Positions 16,610 through 25,732 of a stretch of 57,500 nt of DNA are shown one piece after another. Source of the DNA: Paramagnetospirillum caucaseum (lineage in GTDB: Bacteria > Pseudomonadota > Alphaproteobacteria > Rhodospirillales > Magnetospirillaceae); NCBI RefSeq assembly GCF_000342045.1, contig NZ_AONQ01000023.1, positions 1 to 57,500 of the forward strand. Reading direction: 5' to 3'. The notes below the pieces were generated by a model, which saw only the letters and a list, made by a program, of their open reading frames with translations, searched no databases and was not told where the DNA came from. The translations under genes were made by a program, and so were the position numbers. Position 1 is the stretch's first letter; the number at the start of each line of letters is the position of its first letter.

Positions 16610-17083
16610 ATGGTCAAGGTTCTGTTCGTCTGCACCGGCAATATCTGCCGTTCGCCCACCGCCGACGGGGTGTTCCGCGCCCTGGTGGAGTCCGAGGGGC
16701 TGGGCGGGGAGATCGCCGTCGATTCCGCCGGCACCCACGCCTATCACGTGGGCGAGCCGCCGGACCGCCGCTCCACCGAGGCGGCGCGGCGGCGCGGCTT
16801 CGAACTGAAGCATCTGCGGGCCCGGCAGCTGAAGAAGGGCGACTTCGCCGAATTCGACCTGCTGCTGGCCATGGACCGCGGGCATCTGGACCTGATGGCG
16901 CGGGCCTGTCCGCCGGAATACCGGGAACGGCTGGCCCTGTTCCTGTCCTTCGCGCCGCAACTCGGGCTGCAGGACGTGCCCGACCCCTATTACGGGGCGG
17001 GCGACGGCTTCGAACGGGTGCTGGACATGATCGAGGCGGGGTCGGCGGGCCTGCTGGCCCATATCCGGGAAAGGCTGTTGTAG
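16610..17083 (+). CDS. Low-molecular-weight protein-tyrosine-phosphatase
   Basis: A 157-residue protein with the P-loop VLFVCTGNICRSP at residues 4-16 (Cys nucleophile in CTGNICRS) and the general-acid loop DVPDPYYG near residue 123, both diagnostic of LMW-PTPs (EC 3.1.3.48). Length is normal. These cytoplasmic enzymes act on phosphotyrosine and sometimes phosphoarginine; no tyrosine kinase or exopolysaccharide cluster is adjacent, so the target is unknown. The gene ends 7 bp from the convergent hypothetical gene at 17091. Confidence 0.92.
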   Translation: MVKVLFVCTGNICRSPTADGVFRALVESEGLGGEIAVDSAGTHAYHVGEPPDRRSTEAARRRGFELKHLRARQLKKGDFAEFDLLLAMDRGHLDLMARACPPEYRERLALFLSFAPQLGLQDVPDPYYGAGDGFERVLDMIEAGSAGLLAHIRERLL

Positions 17084-17090
17084 CCTGTTT

Positions 17091-17498
17091 TCATCCCAGG
17101 GCGTTGTTGATCAGGTACTGGGCGATGTCGGCCGGCTTGACCTTGATCTCCTTGGGTTCCTGGCCGGTTTCCAGCGCCTTCCTGATACGCATGGAATTCT
17201 CCACCTTGACCGGGTCCACCTTGACCAGTCCCCGTGCTCCCCGGATGCGGGGGTAGTAGGCGGGGTCGACCAGCTTTTCCTTGCGGCCCAGGCGTTCCAG
17301 CAGGGCGGCCTCGTCGGTGTCCCCGGCGGCTTGGGCCTTGACCAGGACCCAATCCTTCTCGCCCGCCAGCCCGGCGGCCAGAGTATCCTCCGGGGTACCG
17401 TCCTCCACATAGCCGATGGCGTAGAGATTCTTGCCCAGGCCGACATCGGCCCCCCAGCTCTGCAGGCCCTTGCTCCTGGCGACATAGATGGTACCCAC
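17091..17498 (-). CDS. Hypothetical protein, faint GIY-YIG/T5orf172-like pattern
   Basis: A 135-residue protein; GTG 17498 is chosen because of the strong AGGGAGGA site just upstream, whereas the longer frame has none. It begins with a beta strand (TIYVARSKGLQSWG), then NLYAIGYVEDGTPEDTLAAGL, KDWVLVKAQ and a C-terminal KVKPADIAQYLINNAL helix. The strand-(K/Y)xIGY-helix order loosely recalls T5orf172/GIY-YIG domains, but the catalytic Arg and Glu are not evident, so this is only a hint. No membrane segment. Function unknown. Confidence 0.6.
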   Translation of the reverse strand: MGTIYVARSKGLQSWGADVGLGKNLYAIGYVEDGTPEDTLAAGLAGEKDWVLVKAQAAGDTDEAALLERLGRKEKLVDPAYYPRIRGARGLVKVDPVKVENSMRIRKALETGQEPKEIKVKPADIAQYLINNALG

Positions 17499-17624
17499 CG
17501 TTTCCTCCCTCTGGTTTTCCGCCAAGGACCAGGGTACACGCCCGTCCCGGCGGCGCAAGGGGCTCGCTTTCCATAAATACTGGTAATAGATGGTGGATAT
17601 ATTCTTGCGCCATATCCGTCCTGC

Positions 17625-17644
17625 TTCAGGTATGGACCCGATTG
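17625..17644 (+). repeat. 20-bp motif TTCAGGTATGGACCCGATTG, copy 1
   Basis: Identical at 19 of 20 positions to TTCAGGTGTGGACCCGATTG at 19346-19365. Both copies are intergenic, in the same orientation, one on each side of the hemerythrin-fusion gene. May be a shared regulatory site or a trace of duplication. Confidence 0.6.
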
Positions 17645-17727
17645 TCGCGGCTATCACAACTTGCTACATGAAGACCCGATAAAGAACATTATCGCTGCCC
17701 ATTCATTGGTATGGGGGTAAAACTCCT

Positions 17728-17743
17728 ACATACCATGGTATGT
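17728..17743. promoter_or_regulatory. 16-bp perfect palindrome upstream of the hemerythrin-fusion gene
   Basis: ACATACCATGGTATGT is fully self-complementary and lies 78 bp before ATG 17821. Size and symmetry fit a dimeric repressor or activator site. No matching regulator is identified in the window. Confidence 0.5.
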
Positions 17744-17820
17744 CCTGATCGTGCCTTGTTTATGAGGCGCCACGGGGCATACGGCGTCTTGCGCGTGACT
17801 TTGACGATAGGGGCAAGGAG

Positions 17821-19278
17821 ATGGCCATTCAATGGCAGGACGCCATGTCCATTGGCGTTCCCGACCTGGATGCCGATCATCGGGCACTGGTCGAACTGAT
17901 CAACGATTTCGAGGCCAACCTGGAATCCGGGGACGAGGGCGGGACCGGCAATGCCATGCGCGACCTGGTCGGGCTGATCGCCGACCATTTCAGCCGCGAG
18001 GAAAACCTGCTGTCGGGCATCGGCTGTCCCAGCTTCTACGCCCATCGCGACAGCCACGACGCGGTGGCCGACCGTATCCACCTGTTGCGGCGGCGCTATC
18101 TGGTCGCCACCGAGGCCTCCGTCCGGCACGACATCGCCGCGACCCTTCTGGGGTTCATCCGTACCTCGCTGATGGACCATATCCTGACCGAGGACAGCGC
18201 CATGGGCCGGCGGATGGCCCCCGTCGCCGGCACGCGGTCCTTGCCGCCGGAGCCGTCGGAGCCGGCCTCCGCCGTGGCGGCCAGGGCGCCGGAATCCCGG
18301 GACGTGGAATACAGCCTGCCGCCCCATCTGGCCCATCTGCTGACCCGCCTGAACTACACCCAGGCGGAACTGCCGCGGCCGCGGAGCGGCTTCGACTCGT
18401 TCGAGGCCCTGTGCGTCGAGGCGGTAACCCGGCGCATCGACGAGGTGTTGGTGGTGTTCCACAAGGACAATCCCTCGGTCCGCCGCCTGCTGCCGCCGTC
18501 CTTCGTCCTGTCGCCGGACTTCGCGCCGCGTTTCCGCCGGGCGGTCGAGCACCTGATCATGCCGGAACTGCTGAAAAGCCGCCTGCTGCGCCAGATGACC
18601 GCCCGCTGCGACTGGCAGGCGGCGGACGGCGACAGCTTCTGGGAGCATGTGGACAATGCCCTGGCCGACGACATGCTGGAGCGTTGGCGGCTGGCCTGGG
18701 ACGACCTGAAGCTGGTGGAGCGCGTCAAGGACGACGGCAGCCGCGTCTTCCAGGTCAAGGAGAGCACAAGGGCGCTGCGCGACCTGCTGCAGCCGCCCTC
18801 GCCCGAGGCCTACGACCTGCCGCGCATCGGCAATGCCGAGATCGAGACGCTGAAATCCCTGTTCGACCCCACCCGCGACCTGGCCGGCGCCCTGCATGCC
18901 GCCTGGCAGCGCTGCCACGATCTCTACGAGCAGGAGATGGAACCCCGGGTATTCCAGCAGAAGGCCCGCGAAGGGGCGCTGCGCGACTATCTGCTGCTTG
19001 CCCACCGGCAATATGCCGGCAATTGGGGCGAGTTCCTGACGCTGACCGCCCACCGGGTGTTCGGCCGGGTCACCACCCATTTCCTCGAACGCTTCAGCAC
19101 CAACCTGGGGCGCACCGAGCAGGAGCGGGCCGGCCACATGCCCTATCTCATGCGCACCCTGCACCAGGTCCGCGACCGGCCGGAAATCCGCCGCCAGGAG
19201 CGGGAGGAGGAAGCCGAATGGCAGGCTCAGCGCCGGGAATTGCAGAATTTCCTCAAGGGCATTACCGCCGCAGCGTGA
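17821..19278 (+). CDS. Hemerythrin domain fused to a large uncharacterised C-terminal region
   Basis: A 485-residue protein. Residues 1-130 are a hemerythrin domain with all expected diiron ligands: His20 (DADHRAL), His56 and Glu60 (HFSREE), His75 and His79 (HRDSH), His120 and Asp125 (MDHILTED). A Pro/Ala-rich linker (about 135-155) leads to about 330 residues that are mostly helical, charged and free of membrane segments, ending in a Glu/Arg/Gln-rich coiled-coil-like tail (QEREEEAEWQAQRREL). I recognise no catalytic motif there. The architecture suggests O2 or redox sensing coupled to an unknown effector. ATG 17821 follows AAGGAG. Composition is like the rest of the window. Confidence 0.85.
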   Translation: MAIQWQDAMSIGVPDLDADHRALVELINDFEANLESGDEGGTGNAMRDLVGLIADHFSREENLLSGIGCPSFYAHRDSHDAVADRIHLLRRRYLVATEASVRHDIAATLLGFIRTSLMDHILTEDSAMGRRMAPVAGTRSLPPEPSEPASAVAARAPESRDVEYSLPPHLAHLLTRLNYTQAELPRPRSGFDSFEALCVEAVTRRIDEVLVVFHKDNPSVRRLLPPSFVLSPDFAPRFRRAVEHLIMPELLKSRLLRQMTARCDWQAADGDSFWEHVDNALADDMLERWRLAWDDLKLVERVKDDGSRVFQVKESTRALRDLLQPPSPEAYDLPRIGNAEIETLKSLFDPTRDLAGALHAAWQRCHDLYEQEMEPRVFQQKAREGALRDYLLLAHRQYAGNWGEFLTLTAHRVFGRVTTHFLERFSTNLGRTEQERAGHMPYLMRTLHQVRDRPEIRRQEREEEAEWQAQRRELQNFLKGITAAA

Positions 19279-19345
19279 CCAATGTGAATTGGTTCACGGA
19301 AAGGCCGGGCGGCGCAAAGGTATAAGGGCGGAAAATAGCGCCCGT

Positions 19346-19365
19346 TTCAGGTGTGGACCCGATTG
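19346..19365 (+). repeat. 20-bp motif TTCAGGTGTGGACCCGATTG, copy 2
   Basis: Second copy of the motif at 17625-17644, one mismatch. It lies 55 bp before the small cysteine-rich gene at 19420. Upstream, 19290-19303 also holds GTGAA-TTGG-TTCAC, a short inverted repeat just after the hemerythrin-fusion stop codon. Confidence 0.6.
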
Positions 19366-19419
19366 AGCGGAACCACCGCCTGAGGTAAATCATCGGGCGT
19401 CACAGGGGGAACTACGTAG

Positions 19420-19611
19420 ATGCTTGCCACCACGGCCCTCGCAGCCCGGCCCTTCGTCGCCATCCGCTGCCATGCCTGCCGCTACTTCACGCTGGAGCGC
19501 TGCTGCAACGCCTCGGCCCGGCTGGAAGGCCAGGACGACCGGGACGGCGAATGCCCGCATTTCCGCTTCGGGCTGTCTTCCGGCCCGGCGCCCGAATGGC
19601 AGGTGCGCTGA
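19420..19611 (+). CDS. Small cysteine-rich protein (63 aa)
   Basis: ATG 19420 follows a GGGGGAAC purine run. The protein has Cys17-x2-Cys20-x7-Cys28-Cys29 and a further Cys in DGECPHFRFG, with an adjoining His in each cluster. This arrangement would suit a structural zinc site or small Fe-S site. There is no signal peptide and no recognised family. The preceding gene on the same strand encodes the hemerythrin fusion, 141 bp away; a functional link is possible but unproven. Confidence 0.55.
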   Translation: MLATTALAARPFVAIRCHACRYFTLERCCNASARLEGQDDRDGECPHFRFGLSSGPAPEWQVR

Positions 19612-19627
19612 AGGCGCAGGCGGGATT

Positions 19628-19649
19628 GCGGCCGGGACGGCCGCGCTCC
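19628..19649 (+). repeat. Dispersed palindrome GCGGCCGGGACGGCCGCGCTCC
   Basis: Palindromic core GCGGCCG-GGA-CGGCCGC (arms swapped GC for CG relative to the 28147 copy, still self-complementary) followed by the conserved GCTCC tail. It lies 16 nt after the small Cys-rich gene. See also 7510, 28147 and 56250. Confidence 0.65.
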
Positions 19650-19695
19650 GGGAAAAGCCGCAGGTCGGACATCTCGCCCGTACCCTTGGATGGCC

Positions 19696-20136
19696 TCAAC
19701 GTCCGGCCATCACGTAGTCGCGCAGGGATTCCGCTTCCATCTTGGTTTCGTCCAGCCGGGACTTCACCACGTCGCCGATGGTGACGATGCCGGCCACGTC
19801 GCCGTTGGCGTTCACCACCGGCAGGTGGCGGATGCGCTTGGCGGTCATGATCTCCATCAGGCGCTCGACGGTGTCGTCCTCGTGGCAGACGAAGACCTCG
19901 GCGGTCATCAGATCCTTGACCCTGGCGGTGATGCAGACATCCACGGCGTCGGCCAGGCCGCGCACGATGTCGCGCTCCGACAGGATGCCGGCGACCCGGT
20001 CGCCGTTCATGACCAGCACGGCGCCGATCTTGTGGGTGGCCAGCAGGCGGGCGGCGTCGCCGACGCTGGCGTCGGGGGGGACCGAGATGATGCCCGCGCC
20101 GCGGGCCTTGGATTTCAGGATGGTCTTGACGATCAT
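19696..20136 (-). CDS. CBS-domain-pair protein
   Basis: A 146-residue protein made of two CBS domains (about 10-65 and 75-130). The start is ATG 20136 (MIVKTILKSK), with AAGGGAGG upstream; a longer frame is unlikely. Signature pieces are KIGAVLVMNGDRVAGILSERDIVRGL and RIRHLPVVNANGDVAGIVTIGDVVK. Stand-alone CBS pairs bind adenine nucleotides and regulate partners or act as energy sensors in the cytoplasm. A second protein of this type is encoded at 29921. The target is unknown. Confidence 0.9.
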   Translation of the reverse strand: MIVKTILKSKARGAGIISVPPDASVGDAARLLATHKIGAVLVMNGDRVAGILSERDIVRGLADAVDVCITARVKDLMTAEVFVCHEDDTVERLMEIMTAKRIRHLPVVNANGDVAGIVTIGDVVKSRLDETKMEAESLRDYVMAGR

Positions 20137-20220
20137 GGGCACCCTCCCTTGGGCTCGAGTCTCAGGTCTCTCCCCTTGATACGTTGGGCCGGGCCCGAGT
20201 CCCTTCAAGGGATGGGGGCA

Positions 20221-21183
20221 TCAGTATAAGAGCTTGACGGCCTGGGTCCGGTCGGCGGGCGGCAGGGACTGGTTACCCAGCAGGTAATGCAGCGCGGTGC
20301 GGCCGCGGGCGTCGGCCCGGTGGGGATCGGCCCCGGCCTTCAGGGCCTTTTCCATGTCGGCCAGGCTGCCCTTGGCGGCGGCGGTCATCAGCGGGGTCTT
20401 GAGGTCGCGCGGCAGCGGGCCATGGCCGTTGGCGGCCGAGGTCAGCGCGCCGGCCGGGTCGCGGGCGATGCGCTCCAGCAGGGCGAAGTCGGTGTCGCGG
20501 CCCTGGGGCGTCGGACAGTCGGTCAGCGGTCCGCCCCGCAACTGGCCCAGGCGTTTGGCGGCCTCCTCCAGCAGGGCGCGGTGGCTGACGGCCATGCGGC
20601 AGGGAAAGCGCAGGTTCATGCCGTCGAACACCGACGGGGCGGGCTCGGACCTGCGGGCCACCAGATCGTAGCCCTTGATGGCGGGCATGGTCTCGGCCAG
20701 CAGCACCGCCTCGATCCGGCGGAGCGTCAGGGCGTAGCGGACGAAGACATAGGTGTCGGCCTTGATCCCCTTGCCCTGGGGGGCGTCGGGCAGCAATTCG
20801 AAATAGCTGATCAGCCATTCCTCCTTGTCGGCCAGCAGCGGGTCGGCGGCCACCTGCTCGGCGGTGGGCACCCGCAATTCGATCTCGGCATCGATGTCGT
20901 CGAGCATGTGGGACGCCTTGACCGTGTTGCCGGCCAGGAACTCGCGCAACGCACCGCCGATAGCTTCCAGGCGGTCGGCGTTGGCGTCGGCGGGAAGCGC
21001 CGGCTTGCCGGCCCCGGCGCGGTTCATCTCGGTCTGGATACGGGCGAAGGTGACCAGGCCGTCGCCCGGCACCGCCGCCAGTTCGTCGCCCCCCGAGGCG
21101 GGGACGTTGTCCGACAGGAACCAGGCGCCCGCCGCCGCCGCCAGCAGCAGGGCGGCGGCGGCGGTGACCGTATGCTTCGACAT
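20221..21183 (-). CDS. Exported or membrane-anchored ankyrin-repeat protein
   Basis: A 320-residue protein with an N-terminal hydrophobic segment (AAALLLAAAAGAWFL, residues 8-22) acting as signal anchor or signal peptide. Residues 40-230 are a region of unknown fold. The C-terminal about 70 residues hold ankyrin-type repeats (LKTPLMTAAAKGSLADMEKALKAGADPHRADARGRTALHYLL). It most likely works in the periplasm through protein-protein contacts. It follows ettA by 10 bp on the same strand and is probably co-transcribed with it. No enzymatic motif is seen. Confidence 0.75.
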   Translation of the reverse strand: MSKHTVTAAAALLLAAAAGAWFLSDNVPASGGDELAAVPGDGLVTFARIQTEMNRAGAGKPALPADANADRLEAIGGALREFLAGNTVKASHMLDDIDAEIELRVPTAEQVAADPLLADKEEWLISYFELLPDAPQGKGIKADTYVFVRYALTLRRIEAVLLAETMPAIKGYDLVARRSEPAPSVFDGMNLRFPCRMAVSHRALLEEAAKRLGQLRGGPLTDCPTPQGRDTDFALLERIARDPAGALTSAANGHGPLPRDLKTPLMTAAAKGSLADMEKALKAGADPHRADARGRTALHYLLGNQSLPPADRTQAVKLLY

Positions 21184-21193
21184 GCCGTTCCGC

Positions 21194-22873
<1,680 letters not shown>

Positions 22874-22950
22874 AGGGGGCTCTCCGCTGGGGCGTGGTCG
22901 ATTTGGGAGATTGAGTAGACGGGCGGGGCCGCCCCGTCAAGGTTTGCGGA

Positions 22951-23352
22951 TCAGCGCGAGACGATCAGGTGGGATACGCCCGGCAGTTCGGTCAGCAGTT
23001 CGTCGGCCAGCAGGCGCGACCACGAGCGGCCCCGCTCGTCGGTGAACGAGGATTGCAGCGCCGCGTCGCAGCGCATCTGCCAGTCGTCCATGGGGAACAG
23101 GGCGACCCATTCGATGCCGTCGTCGAAGGTCAGCACCGGAAACAGCACGTCGCGGGTCATGCGCCAGGGGGTATCGGCGTCGAGGCAGCGGCCGCTGTTC
23201 TGCAGCAGGCAGCGTGGGCCGTCGGCGCCATAGGTCAGGACGGCGTGGCGGCCGTGGCCGGTCTCGCCGCAGATGGCGGCGGTAAAGCGCCGGAAGGTGG
23301 AATCGGCGTCGGAATCGTTCAGGTTGATGCGGAAGATCTCGGGCTTGGCCAT
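22951..23352 (-). CDS. Conserved hypothetical protein (133 aa)
   Basis: A soluble protein starting MAKPEIFRINLNDSDADSTFRRF at ATG 23352 with GGAG upstream. It has several Cys (CGETGHGRHAV, CLLQNSGRCLD, RCDAALQ) and a Trp/Asp-rich middle (VLTFDDGIEWVALFPMDDWQ). No signal peptide, membrane segment or catalytic motif is recognised. It is divergent from rnr, with an FNR-like palindrome between them. Function unknown. Confidence 0.65.
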   Translation of the reverse strand: MAKPEIFRINLNDSDADSTFRRFTAAICGETGHGRHAVLTYGADGPRCLLQNSGRCLDADTPWRMTRDVLFPVLTFDDGIEWVALFPMDDWQMRCDAALQSSFTDERGRSWSRLLADELLTELPGVSHLIVSR

Positions 23353-23400
23353 GGGTGTCTCCTCAAGGCGTCATCAGAGCATGGGGGGCTTTGACGCCCC

Positions 23401-23414
23401 TTGATGCCCGTCAA
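23401..23414. promoter_or_regulatory. FNR-like box TTGATGCCCGTCAA
   Basis: Matches the FNR/FnrL consensus TTGAT-N4-ATCAA at 9 of 10 specified positions. It lies in the divergent space, 47 bp before the rnr start and 49 bp before the start of the 22951-23352 gene. It could make either gene respond to oxygen, or NO through a Dnr-type regulator. Site assignment is from consensus only. Confidence 0.5.
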
Positions 23415-23460
23415 GGGCGGCTCCCTTGCCCCCGGCCCCGCCGGCCTATAGGCTGGAGGC

Positions 23461-25689
23461 ATGAAAAAGCCCAAGATCGTCCCCATTCCGTCCAAGCAGG
23501 AAATCCTCGACTTCATCCGCGCCCAGCCCGGGCGGGTCGGCAAGCGCGAACTGGCGCGGGCCTTCAACCTGAGGGGCAGCGACAAGATCGACCTCAAGGC
23601 GATCCTCAAGGAACTCGAGCGCGAAGGCGAGGTGGAACGCGGCCAGAAACGGCGCTTCGCCCGGCCTGGCGCCCTGCCCGATGTGGGCGTGGTGGAGATC
23701 ATCGGCACCGACAGCGACGGCGAATTGCTGGCGCGGCCCTTGAACTACGAGGGCGAGGGCCGCCCGCCGCGCATCTTCATGGCGCCCTTCCGCCCCGGCG
23801 AGGCGGCGGTGGGTGTCGGCGACCGGGTGCTGGCCAAGCTGAAGCGGGTGCGGGGCGAGGACGTCTACGAGGCCCGGCCCATCCGCATCATCGGCGAGGC
23901 CCGCGCCCGGGTGCTGGGCGTGTTCGAGCCCAATCCCGATGGCTCGGGACGCCTGCGTCCCACCTCGCGCAAGGAGAAGGCCGAGTACATCGTGCCGAGG
24001 GGCGAGACCGGCGACGCCAAGGCGGGCGAGCTGGTGCTGGCCGACATCATGCCCGGCCGCCTCTACGGCATGCGCACCGTCTCGGTGAAGGAACGCATGG
24101 GGATGCTGGGCGCGCCGCGCTCGGTCAGCCTGGTGGCCATCCATACCAACGACATTCCCTTCGAGTTCCCCGAGGCCGCCCTGAAACAGGCGGCGGCCGA
24201 GGGACCGGCGCCTTTGGGCGACCGTACCGATCTGCGTTCCATCCCGCTGGTCACCATCGACGGCGAGGATGCGCGGGACTTCGACGACGCGGTGTTCGCC
24301 GAGCCCGACGCGGACCCGAAGAATCCCGGCGGCTGGCACTGCATCGTCGCCATCGCCGACGTCTCCTGGTACGTGCGCCCCGGCGACGCCCTGGACAAGG
24401 AAGCGTTCAAGCGTGGCAACTCGGTCTATTTCCCCGACCGGGTGGTGCCCATGCTGCCCGAGGAGCTGTCCAACGGCTGGTGCTCGCTCAAGCCCGACGA
24501 GGACCGCCCCTGCATGGCGGTGCATTTCTGGCTGGACGCGCTGGGCAACAAGCTACGGCATCGTTTCGTGCGGGCAATGATGCGTTCGGTGGCGCGCTTC
24601 ACCTACACCCAGGTGCAGGCGGCCAAGGACGGGCGGCCCGACGACAAGATCGGGCCGCTGCTGCCCCAGGTGATCGAGCCGCTGTACGGCGCCTGGGCGG
24701 CCTTGTTCCGCGAGCGCAAGGAACGCGGCGTCCTGGAACTGGACATCCCCGAGCGCAAGGTGACCATTACCCCCGAGGGCAAGGTGGAAGCCATCACCGA
24801 GCGGGAACGCTTCGACAGCCACCGGCTGATCGAGGATTTCATGATCATGGCCAATGTCTGCGCCGCCGAGACCCTGGAGAAGGTCCACAAGCCCTGCATG
24901 TACCGCATCCACGACCTGCCCAGCCAGGAGAAGCTGGAGGGTTTGCGGGAGTTCCTGTCGTCCCTGGACTTGAAGCTGGCCAAGGGCCAGGTGCTGCGCC
25001 CCGCCCATTTCAACCGCGTCCTGGAGGCGGTGGCCGACACCGTCAATTCCCATCTGGTCAGCCAGGTGATCCTGCGCTCCCAGGCCCAGGCCCAGTACAG
25101 TCCGGAGAATATCGGCCATTTCGGCCTGGGGCTGGCCCGCTACGCCCACTTCACCTCGCCCATCCGCCGCTATGCCGACCTGCTGGTCCATCGGGCGTTG
25201 ATCGCCGGCCTGCACCTGGGCGAGGGGGCGCTGCCTGCGGATGCAGTCGCAGAGTTCGCCGAATGGGGTGAGCACATTTCGGTGACGGAACGGCGCGCGG
25301 CGGTCGCCGAGCGCGAAGCGGTGGACCGCTACGTCACCGCCTTCCTGGTGGACCGGGTGGGGGCCTCGTTCAGCGGCAAGGTGTCGGGGGTGACCCGCTT
25401 CGGCCTGTTCGTCACCCTGGACCAGACCGGGGCCGACGGGCTGGTGCCCATCTCGACCCTGCCCGAGGATTTCTACGTCCACGACGAGGTCCATCACTGC
25501 CTGGTGGGCAAGCGCACCAGAAAGACCTTCCAGTTGGGGCAGACGCTGGAGGTGGAACTGGCCGAGGCCAACACGCTGACCGGCTCCATGGTCTTCCGCC
25601 TGGGCGGCGGGTCCGAGCGTCCGCCCCGTCCCCCCCGCCCCGGCGCCAAGCCGTTCCGGCCCGGGGCCAAGCGGCACAAAGGGCGCTGA
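23461..25689 (+). CDS. rnr: Ribonuclease R
   Basis: A 742-residue 3'-5' exoribonuclease. Order: N-terminal winged-helix (residues 10-65), cold-shock domains (about 75-230), RNB catalytic domain from about 250 with the metal-binding motif TIDGEDARDFDDAVFAE, the ARYAHFTSPIRRYADLLVHR segment near residue 560, an S1 domain (about 625-710, VSGVTRFGLFVTLDQTGADGLVPIS) and a short basic tail. RNase R degrades structured RNA such as rRNA fragments and takes part in tmRNA-linked quality control. Start ATG 23461. A peptidase gene begins within 50 bp, suggesting an operon. Confidence 0.95.
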   Translation: MKKPKIVPIPSKQEILDFIRAQPGRVGKRELARAFNLRGSDKIDLKAILKELEREGEVERGQKRRFARPGALPDVGVVEIIGTDSDGELLARPLNYEGEGRPPRIFMAPFRPGEAAVGVGDRVLAKLKRVRGEDVYEARPIRIIGEARARVLGVFEPNPDGSGRLRPTSRKEKAEYIVPRGETGDAKAGELVLADIMPGRLYGMRTVSVKERMGMLGAPRSVSLVAIHTNDIPFEFPEAALKQAAAEGPAPLGDRTDLRSIPLVTIDGEDARDFDDAVFAEPDADPKNPGGWHCIVAIADVSWYVRPGDALDKEAFKRGNSVYFPDRVVPMLPEELSNGWCSLKPDEDRPCMAVHFWLDALGNKLRHRFVRAMMRSVARFTYTQVQAAKDGRPDDKIGPLLPQVIEPLYGAWAALFRERKERGVLELDIPERKVTITPEGKVEAITERERFDSHRLIEDFMIMANVCAAETLEKVHKPCMYRIHDLPSQEKLEGLREFLSSLDLKLAKGQVLRPAHFNRVLEAVADTVNSHLVSQVILRSQAQAQYSPENIGHFGLGLARYAHFTSPIRRYADLLVHRALIAGLHLGEGALPADAVAEFAEWGEHISVTERRAAVAEREAVDRYVTAFLVDRVGASFSGKVSGVTRFGLFVTLDQTGADGLVPISTLPEDFYVHDEVHHCLVGKRTRKTFQLGQTLEVELAEANTLTGSMVFRLGGGSERPPRPPRPGAKPFRPGAKRHKGR

Positions 25690-25732
25690 AAATCCTGTAC
25701 CCCCGAGGGTGGCCTTGCGCATAATCGCCGGG

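Larger units (their letters stand above)
17499..17820. other. 322-bp AT-enriched intergenic region between divergent genes
   Basis: No open frame with a credible start is seen. The region holds a 20-bp motif shared with 19346-19365 (17625-17644), a CGATAA-AGAACA-TTATCG inverted repeat (17677-17694), and a 16-bp perfect palindrome (17728-17743). It must carry the promoters of the 17091-17498 gene (leftward) and of the hemerythrin-fusion gene at 17821 (rightward, with AAGGAG before its ATG). Confidence 0.6.

Noticed and set aside
17091-17498. Firm assignment as a GIY-YIG endonuclease
   Set aside because: The pattern is only suggestive and the catalytic Arg and Glu are not found.
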